Source: Stentor coeruleus (lineage: Eukaryota; Ciliophora; Heterotrichea; Heterotrichida; Stentoridae). From it: a stretch of 31,457 bases of DNA. Made by a program: the position numbers and the translations under genes. The notes beneath the pieces are model-generated. The model ran no database searches and was not told the origin of the DNA. It saw only the letters and a list, made by a program, of their open reading frames with translations. This document shows, in pieces, positions 25,851 to 31,457 of this stretch (positions are counted from its first letter, which is position 1; every line of letters starts with the position of its first letter). The stretch covers positions 1-31,457 of the forward strand of contig MPUH01000860.1 in assembly GCA_001970955.1 (NCBI GenBank). Reading direction: 5' to 3'.

Positions 25851-27068
25851 ATGAAATATTTCTCAATAGGCACTCTTATTGCAAAGAAAAATGCAAAAAT
25901 AAGTTGCAAATATAAAATGAGTATTCAAGATGCCGATGTAATCTGTTTCGATGCTGATAATACACTTATCAAATATACATGCACAGATTTCCCAAGACTA
26001 CAATATGAATCTCTTTCTAGATGCTTAATAAAGAATGGAGCACCAGAAGAGCTTCTTACCTTAGTCGATGCAGCTCATGTAAATTCTTTTGGATGCAGTG
26101 GTTTGATTGCTGATTTTAACACTGGTTGCTTATTAAAACTAGATAAGAATTGTCGCATACTATGCGCATATCATGGACTTGATAAAGTTGACAACCTTGA
26201 AACTTTCTATGGAAATCCTCCAATATATCAATTTTCTGATATAGATAAGTATTATGTTCCAGGATTAAGATGGGCTTATCATACTCATTTTGCAATAGGT
26301 GGAAGTGTTGTTTGGCAAGCATGTGTTGAGCTTATGAAAAGAGGGAAATACAATCTTAACTCTTATGTCGAGTTAAGTGAAGCTCTAAAAAAAGCAGTTT
26401 ATGCTAATTATCTTGATGATGATAGAACAGGCAGTGAATACTACACTGAATTCTATAAAAACCCTCATCTTTATCTTACAAAAGTTTCAGACCAATTCAA
26501 AGAAAAGCTCGAAATTTTAAGATCTAAAGGGAAAAAATTGGTTGTTGTGACAAATTCAAACCACGAATACACAAATTTCATATTTGAATACTGTTATGGA
26601 GCAGAATGGCATAATCTTTTTGATGCATATGTATTTACTGCAGGAAAGCCAGAATTTTTCTATCACGAGAACGAAATGGAAGTTCTTTCTCATCTAAACC
26701 TTGACGGTGATGCTTATAAAAAAGGTAGTTCTAAGCATCTTAAAGATACAATAGGAGGACATAAATACGTATTCATTGGTGATCATTACATTGGTGACGT
26801 CCAAGGGCCAAAAAAAGTATTATGGTCAACAATAGCTCTTATAGAAGAAATTTACTATGAAAAGTCTATTACCTCAGCTTGTAATCCATTAGATATAGAA
26901 AACGCCCCTTATAATAAACCAGAAGGAGACATACTAAATTATTATCCTCTCTGGGGAAGCCATTTCAAGACAGAAGAGACTAGGACATTTTGGTGGGATT
27001 TTATTTTAAATCATGCTGATATAGTCCTATCAAACATTAATGCAGTCTTTGATTTATTTGATAGTTAA
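25851..27068 (+). CDS. NT5DC1: NT5DC1-like HAD-family 5'-nucleotidase-domain protein
   Basis: This 405-residue haloacid-dehalogenase hydrolase belongs to the 5'-nucleotidase domain-containing group, closest to NT5DC1. The nucleophile motif is F-D-A-D-N-T (D34 and D36), motif II is L-V-V-V-T-N-S in the middle of the protein, and motif IV is F-I-G-D-H-Y-I-G-D with the two metal-binding aspartates. Between them lies the family segment K-x-F-F after A-G-K-P. It probably dephosphorylates a nucleotide or related phosphate, but no NT5DC1 substrate is established. The first 22 residues are basic with no acidic residue and could be a mitochondrial import signal. Alternatively translation starts at M23 (25917), which matches the N-terminus of the family better. 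Its stop (TAA) is only 11 nt before the next start codon. Confidence 0.85.
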   Translation: MKYFSIGTLIAKKNAKISCKYKMSIQDADVICFDADNTLIKYTCTDFPRLQYESLSRCLIKNGAPEELLTLVDAAHVNSFGCSGLIADFNTGCLLKLDKNCRILCAYHGLDKVDNLETFYGNPPIYQFSDIDKYYVPGLRWAYHTHFAIGGSVVWQACVELMKRGKYNLNSYVELSEALKKAVYANYLDDDRTGSEYYTEFYKNPHLYLTKVSDQFKEKLEILRSKGKKLVVVTNSNHEYTNFIFEYCYGAEWHNLFDAYVFTAGKPEFFYHENEMEVLSHLNLDGDAYKKGSSKHLKDTIGGHKYVFIGDHYIGDVQGPKKVLWSTIALIEEIYYEKSITSACNPLDIENAPYNKPEGDILNYYPLWGSHFKTEETRTFWWDFILNHADIVLSNINAVFDLFDS

Positions 27069-27079
27069 ATAATAAAAGC

Positions 27080-28690
27080 ATGTCAGGCTTGAAGAAAATG
27101 ATTGAGGGTCTTAGTAAGATGATCAAACTTTCGTCTAAAATGAAGACTGTATTTCCTAAACCAAATAAAGTTAGAACTTATCAAGACATAAAAGATAATC
27201 CTTATTATTTTTCTGATCCTGACAAGCCTGCTTTTGTTTTGCCGACAATGGAAAAAATTGACCACGAAACAGATATGATTCTTCTTGATGATATAGAAAA
27301 AGAATGTGTTATGGGACTTATGGAATATTATGAGTATCTAGATAAATTTACAGGAGAATTTGTTGATAACCAAGAGTTTATTATGAAATGTAATCATTTG
27401 CTTCAACAAGTATTAGAAGATAGGCCTGTTAAACAAGAGGTTTTACTAGAAATGTGTCCAGAGCTTTATGTTTATCGAATTATGAGCAATGAAAACAATG
27501 GACTATTAGGAGAAATGTATAAAAATCTAGGTCTAAAGCCTGAACAAAAAGCTAAAGTCCTTGAGTTAGAGAAAAAAGAACAAAATACCCTAGTTCCACT
27601 TCAGCAACTTGAAAGCGTAACTATAAAATTAACCCCACCTCCAGGTCCTAAACAAGATGATTATAAGCTCAGAGTTGGGAATTTTCAAGTTTGGGACCCT
27701 GAAGACCTTAAAGTTCAAGAAATTTATAGGAATCCTCATTATAGTCCATATGAAATCTATAGACGAGTTACTTATATTTGGAATGAAATTCAAAAAACAT
27801 ATATAGACAGTTCTGAAACTATATCAAAACTTGAAGAAAAAATGGGTAGTGTTAATGCTGTACTTCAATACTTGAAAATAAAAGGCGATGCTTGCAATGA
27901 AGAAGAAAAAAATATCGTTGAAGGAATGAGGTATATTGAAAGGCTTATGGCTGAACAATACGATTTTCTTCAGTCTGTATACGATTTTCATACACATAAT
28001 GTTATCCTTCCTTTCCCAATGCCCCAGTGGCTTCAAGATAAGTTTTTAGAAAGTATGCAAGATATGGTTAAAAATAAATTCTTTGATGACCTTCCTACAG
28101 CTATTGGTATTCCTGATAACTCTGAAATTATGATGAAGGAAATCCAAATTAGGGAACAAAAAGCTAGGGATGCTATGATTCTTGATGAAAAAGATAGGAT
28201 TAAAGCTAAAAATATGATTGCAGAAAAAGGAGATGATTTGCTAATTAGAAGGAATCTTAGTGAGAAAGATGAAGCACTTATCAAGAAAATCAATTATTTA
28301 TCAGATACTATTAAGATAGTCAAACCTAAAGAACCTGTACCTGATTTTTCAGAAGTTTATAACCCAGAAGAAATGCGTTTAAGGGATAACAAAGCTAGAA
28401 TTGAGTATATGGATGCTGAAGAGTTGTACTTAGAAAATCTTGCTAAAGTATTTTACCTTAATAGTGCTGATCCTTCAACATTTGATCTTGAATTCTGGGC
28501 TGAGAAACTAAATATAACTCCTCAAAGACTTAAGAATATTTTTTACAATTATAGCCTTTTGCTTGCGAGTGAAGGAAAATTGATAGGCAAAATCAGCTTC
28601 CTTGAAGTTCCAAAGAAAAAAGAAATATTTGACGCATACCAGGAATCGCTTAAACGTGAACTTAAAAATGAACAAAAAATTTTTAAATAA
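27080..28690 (+). CDS. Unrecognised 536-residue helical protein
   Basis: I do not recognise this protein. The first 25 residues are basic and amphipathic, with M-I-K-L-type repeats, and would fit a mitochondrial presequence. The rest is rich in Glu, Lys, Asp and Tyr and mostly helical, with an aromatic, proline-containing zone (about 190-235: P-P-P-G-P, then N-P-H-Y-S-P-Y-E-I-Y), a possible coiled coil (about 350-420) and a C-terminal helical domain with W-A-E-K-L-N-I-T-P-Q-R-L-K-N-I-F-Y-N-Y, where a short helix-turn-helix is likely. There is no membrane segment. Its start lies 11 nt after the stop of the NT5DC1-like gene, in a different frame, so the two are separate proteins. A mitochondrial role is a weak inference. 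The stop is TAA. Confidence 0.75.
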   Translation: MSGLKKMIEGLSKMIKLSSKMKTVFPKPNKVRTYQDIKDNPYYFSDPDKPAFVLPTMEKIDHETDMILLDDIEKECVMGLMEYYEYLDKFTGEFVDNQEFIMKCNHLLQQVLEDRPVKQEVLLEMCPELYVYRIMSNENNGLLGEMYKNLGLKPEQKAKVLELEKKEQNTLVPLQQLESVTIKLTPPPGPKQDDYKLRVGNFQVWDPEDLKVQEIYRNPHYSPYEIYRRVTYIWNEIQKTYIDSSETISKLEEKMGSVNAVLQYLKIKGDACNEEEKNIVEGMRYIERLMAEQYDFLQSVYDFHTHNVILPFPMPQWLQDKFLESMQDMVKNKFFDDLPTAIGIPDNSEIMMKEIQIREQKARDAMILDEKDRIKAKNMIAEKGDDLLIRRNLSEKDEALIKKINYLSDTIKIVKPKEPVPDFSEVYNPEEMRLRDNKARIEYMDAEELYLENLAKVFYLNSADPSTFDLEFWAEKLNITPQRLKNIFYNYSLLLASEGKLIGKISFLEVPKKKEIFDAYQESLKRELKNEQKIFK

Positions 28691-28825
28691 TCTCTTTACT
28701 CGCGTATATTAGCAAATAAAATTATGAAGTATAATAAAATTATCGATTTTTTATTTTAAAATTTTGTATATATTGTTTATAATATGGAATAATTATTTGA
28801 ATCTAAAAGACTAATTAGAATTAGG

Positions 28826-29725
28826 TTACTCTTCAAAAATTTGTTCAATTAAACTCAATCCATCTTCAGCTGATTTGCCGTTTTCACTCATTTTTGTTTC
28901 GATTTCTATGCAGTCTTGTTTTGATTTGAACATAAATTTTAGCAAAATGAAACATGGAATTATTGTCCCGAGCATGTAGTAAAAAAGATAAATTAGAGCT
29001 TTAACATGAGATGTCTGTTTGTTTAATAATTTTCCTATAGCAATAGAAATCCAGAAGCATGAAATCATAAAAATAAAGGCCCCTGTGAAAATTTGAATGT
29101 TCCTTTTGATTTTGTTTCCTAACGATGTTTTGAAAACTTTTCTGACCTTCAAATACACCAGTAACCCAAGAAATGAAATCATGAATATCGATATCACTGA
29201 AAAAATAAAACTCAAAACAACTAAAGTCTTAATTGAGTTACTTTGAATCATCCAAGATTGATTTCCAGAACATGCAACAACCATTCTTATAATAAAGTTA
29301 ATACTCGCATAAATAAAAAGCGCAATCCGACTTGTCAATAGAATTTTTTCTTTTGTTCGTACATAATTCAAAGGGTCAAGGCTCAGATAAATGTCAATAA
29401 AAAGATATGCTAATCTTGATAAAATAATTGTGAATATCGCACAAGGGAAAAAAGAAAGAATTCGTGTAAGTACATCAGGATAATTAAGATAATGGTCAAG
29501 GAAATAAAAAATATCACCTAAATATTGTATACTTAAACTGCCAATTGATACAAAGATCAACATAAATCTTTTTAAGTCTATATTAGAAGAATCAGATCTT
29601 TTATATGTTTGCCAGTATTGATAGCCGCAAAGAACGATTATTATCGTAAAGGAAATTATCATTATAAATCTATAAACTGCAAGATAAGTGTCGCCGGAGT
29701 CAAATTCAGTAATATTATCGTCCAT
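28826..29725 (-). CDS. Seven-helix membrane protein of unknown family
   Basis: This 299-residue protein has seven clear hydrophobic helices (about 18-40, 52-74, 87-108, 129-150, 166-190, 209-231, 242-264). A short acidic N-terminus and an acidic, Glu/Lys-rich cytosolic tail give the topology of a receptor-like protein. A conserved-looking S-R-L-A-Y after helix 3 and basic loop residues after helix 5 are reminiscent of the THH1/TOM1/TOM3 group or of ciliate G-protein-coupled-like receptors, but neither can be claimed from sequence reading alone. It is convergent with the unrecognised 536-residue gene, with 135 nt between stops. The stop is TAA. Confidence 0.75.
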   Translation of the reverse strand: MDDNITEFDSGDTYLAVYRFIMIISFTIIIVLCGYQYWQTYKRSDSSNIDLKRFMLIFVSIGSLSIQYLGDIFYFLDHYLNYPDVLTRILSFFPCAIFTIILSRLAYLFIDIYLSLDPLNYVRTKEKILLTSRIALFIYASINFIIRMVVACSGNQSWMIQSNSIKTLVVLSFIFSVISIFMISFLGLLVYLKVRKVFKTSLGNKIKRNIQIFTGAFIFMISCFWISIAIGKLLNKQTSHVKALIYLFYYMLGTIIPCFILLKFMFKSKQDCIEIETKMSENGKSAEDGLSLIEQIFEE

Positions 29726-30783
29726 TTATATATAATAAACTTTGGGAAAATAATTCATAAAAATTTAGACTTTATTTTAAAACAAAATTTCGTATACGTT
29801 CTTTTATATTAAGAAAATTAGCTAAATAAATTTTTTGTTTTATGTTGTTGAATGTAACAAGGGCTGGACAATAGTTAAGCGATAATTCCTAACTAATACT
29901 AATACTAATGTTGTTGAATATAATATTGGGATTATATTTTTTATTTTAGGTTTATTAGTTTCTTCAAAGAAAATACAAAGAAACAAATTTATGTAAGCAT
30001 TGATTATTATATATAGTTGAGTTAAATATGATTTAAAAAAATAGCCATTTGGGGTTTTGAAGAAATTCTAAATTTTTTTGTGTAAGAAAATTAGAAATTA
30101 TATGTTGATATTATTAATTAGAAGCGCAAAACACACTTCATTTGTAGGATCTTGGAAATTTATTGCTTGTTTTGCTGGAAATACTGGAGAGTTATAGTTT
30201 TATCTTAAATGCCAATAATTACATAATTATTTTTACTGTCAAATACTATACTACTGATTTAGTCAATATAACCTTGAAATTCGTTATTTCTTCTTTTATT
30301 CATTATTTTCTATAGGAGAATTTTCTTATAAGGTTTATTTGTTTATAATTTTATCATGTATTTTCAAAAATGAATATCAAATTTTTGTATTATCATAATA
30401 ATACTATATGAATTTACATTTAAATTACCTAATTGCAAATTATATTTTAATTTCTGATTATCCTGACTTAATATCTTATCTTGTTCATAATTTCTTAGAG
30501 ATATAAAAATTCTCTGTCAGCTAATTATAAAAATTATTAGTATAAAAGCTAATGTTGAAAATAGTTACTGATAATGCTATAGTTTTCCTGATAATTTCTA
30601 TATCAATGGTCTTGAGCTGTTTGCAATATTGTTGTAGATTCACTAAATAATCAAGTAAAGAAGATTTGACTGAGAAATATAAGCCCTTACAGTTTTATTC
30701 ATTACCCATATTTATGTAACTTTACCAATATGCAACCATCCATTTAGCAATTTGCTATTTCACTACAATTATAAAGTTAAAGT
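29726..30783. other. AT-rich spacer
   Basis: More than 1 kb without a supportable gene. A direct repeat TGTTGTTGAAT occurs at about 29841 and 29910, with a short tandem of TAATAC between. A 31-codon ATG frame at 30102-30197 is slightly less AT-rich (it contains a W and several G-rich codons) but is too short to call. It should include the promoter of the seven-helix gene. Confidence 0.45.
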
Positions 30784-30945
30784 GGGTGATAGTTAAGGTG
30801 GTATGGTTTAAACCTTGTCCGATCGAGGTTTGTTTGTCCTACGATCTCTTTCTTTGGGCAGATTCGGTATGTTAAACCACTTGTTGTCGCTGGCTATGTG
30901 ACTTTTTACTTGGCTGAGAAGTTCTTTACTGTTTCTTTTCTTTAG
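30784..30945 (-). ncRNA. Structured RNA, copy B of a two-copy family
   Basis: This is the reverse-strand counterpart of copy A. It keeps the conserved blocks ACATAGCCAGCGA and AAAGAAAGAGATCGTAG and all three stems with the same loop lengths (14, 8 and 12 nt). On the minus strand stem 1 is GA(A)CTT with AAGTC (30924-30919/30904-30900), stem 2 is GGTTT with GAATC (30878-30874/30865-30861) and stem 3 is AAACC with GGTTT (30831-30827/30814-30810). Stem 2 has two G.U pairs that would be mismatches on the other strand. Both copies end in CCACCT. The flanks are not similar beyond about 150 bases, so the conserved unit is the RNA itself rather than a large duplication. Confidence 0.6.
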
Positions 30946-30972
30946 TGTCAGAAGTAAGCATGAATATTACAG

Positions 30973-31260
30973 ATGTTTATTATGATTTGTGGAACAGTCA
31001 TTAATATAATTTCAATAGTAGGAAATCTACTTTCTTCAATATTTACAATAAAAAAATAATTATGCTAGTATTATAGCAATTTCTTACTTTTTGTAATTTA
31101 ATTTACTTCTGGTATAGAAAGCATTGATATGTACATCGGATTAATAAATTTGCATTCTGTTTCATGCAAGTTTATTCTTTTTTTAAACAAAATTATTGAT
31201 TTGTTTGTTACAGCTTTATAAAGTATTTTTATCAATCTGAATTTCTAATTGCTATAATCG
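30973..31260 (+). pseudogene. Possible relic of a SWEET-type transporter
   Basis: An ATG at 30973 opens a 28-codon frame whose first helix reads like that of the SWEET-like protein at 16522 (I-I-S-I-V-G-N-L-L here, I-I-I-S-V-G-N-A-L there), ending at a TAA after an A-run. Further right, in shifted frames, A-I-S-Y-F-L and then Y-I-G-L-I-N-L (about 31129-31160) echo the S-I-S-W-L-L and D-I-G-L-I-V-V-N segments at the right relative positions. Stops and frame changes in between, without 15-nt introns to remove them, suggest a broken copy. Hydrophobic AT-rich DNA can mimic this, so confidence is low. Confidence 0.3.
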
Positions 31261-31457
31261 TTAAAACGAAACAATATTTAGAATTTAATTAAGATGAAAA
31301 TGAAACAAAGAAAGTTTTCAGTCGAATCTATTATCTAACTATTATCTATCTAACTTCTAATTTATCCATTGAAGAAATATTTGCACTCTGGATGGGTAGA
31401 CTGTTTTTAATCTAAGACTCAAGTCAGAAGTTTATATAATCAAACAGCCATCTTCGT

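Noticed and set aside
27064..27078. A GT..AG string of exactly 15 nt (gttaaataataaaag) spanning the NT5DC1-like stop, which could fuse it with the next gene
   Set aside because: Splicing it does not join the two frames; it leads to a TGA after four codons. It also lacks the GTA start seen in the proven introns.
3392..30945. Inverted repeats of a 27-kb transposon
   Set aside because: The contents are ordinary conserved eukaryotic genes, there is no transposase, and the copies keep RNA pairing rather than terminal identity.
1..31457. CRISPR arrays, bacterial operons, prophage or integron parts
   Set aside because: None are seen; introns and protein families are eukaryotic.

Overview
The window looks like macronuclear DNA of a heterotrich ciliate, most likely Stentor or a close relative. 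This is inferred, not searched. Genes are compact and nearly intron-free and lie in very AT-rich spacers. The three introns that can be proven by protein continuity are 15, 16 and 15 nt long with GT..AG ends, the tiny intron size known from Stentor and Blepharisma. No TGA is needed as tryptophan in any conserved domain, which argues against Blepharisma, where TGA is read as Trp. All 20 genes called here end in TAA (14) or TAG (6), none in TGA.

Layout. 1-3.6 kb: two minus-strand paralogous membrane proteins with Ser-rich N-termini, a relatively GC-rich stretch that folds like a structured RNA (about 1561-1995), and copy A of a second structured RNA (about 3392-3540). 3.7-9.8 kb: an SRR1-domain protein, an unrecognised basic protein, a cyclin, a possible 48-residue membrane microprotein and an NDR-family kinase. 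10.3-14.7 kb: a vWA protein with a Sec23/24-type zinc finger, divergent by 24 nt from RNase H2 subunit A; a small hypothetical protein; an intron-split URM1 gene on the minus strand; and, divergent by 89 nt, a HEN1 small-RNA methyltransferase split by a 15-nt intron. 15.2-19.0 kb: a KDSR-like short-chain reductase lacking two catalytic residues, a SWEET-type sugar transporter, and a coiled-coil protein with a GAS2-related (GAR) domain. 20.1-25.4 kb: an SCYL2-like pseudokinase divergent from a DNAAF5-like HEAT-repeat dynein assembly factor. 25.5-29.7 kb: a 79-bp direct repeat with an ambiguous base, an NT5DC1-like HAD phosphatase followed 11 nt later by an unrecognised 536-residue protein, then a convergent seven-helix membrane protein. 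29.7-31.5 kb: no clear gene, but copy B of the structured RNA (inverted relative to copy A) and a possible SWEET relic.

The genes form no pathway cluster. They are mostly eukaryotic housekeeping and cell-architecture genes: cell cycle and morphogenesis (cyclin, NDR kinase, GAR protein), cilia (DNAAF5), vesicle traffic (SCYL2, the Sec23-type protein), RNA biology (HEN1, URM1, RNase H2A) and metabolism or transport. The least explained signals are the two-copy RNA, whose stems are kept by compensating changes, and the GC-richer structured segment at 1.56-2.0 kb.
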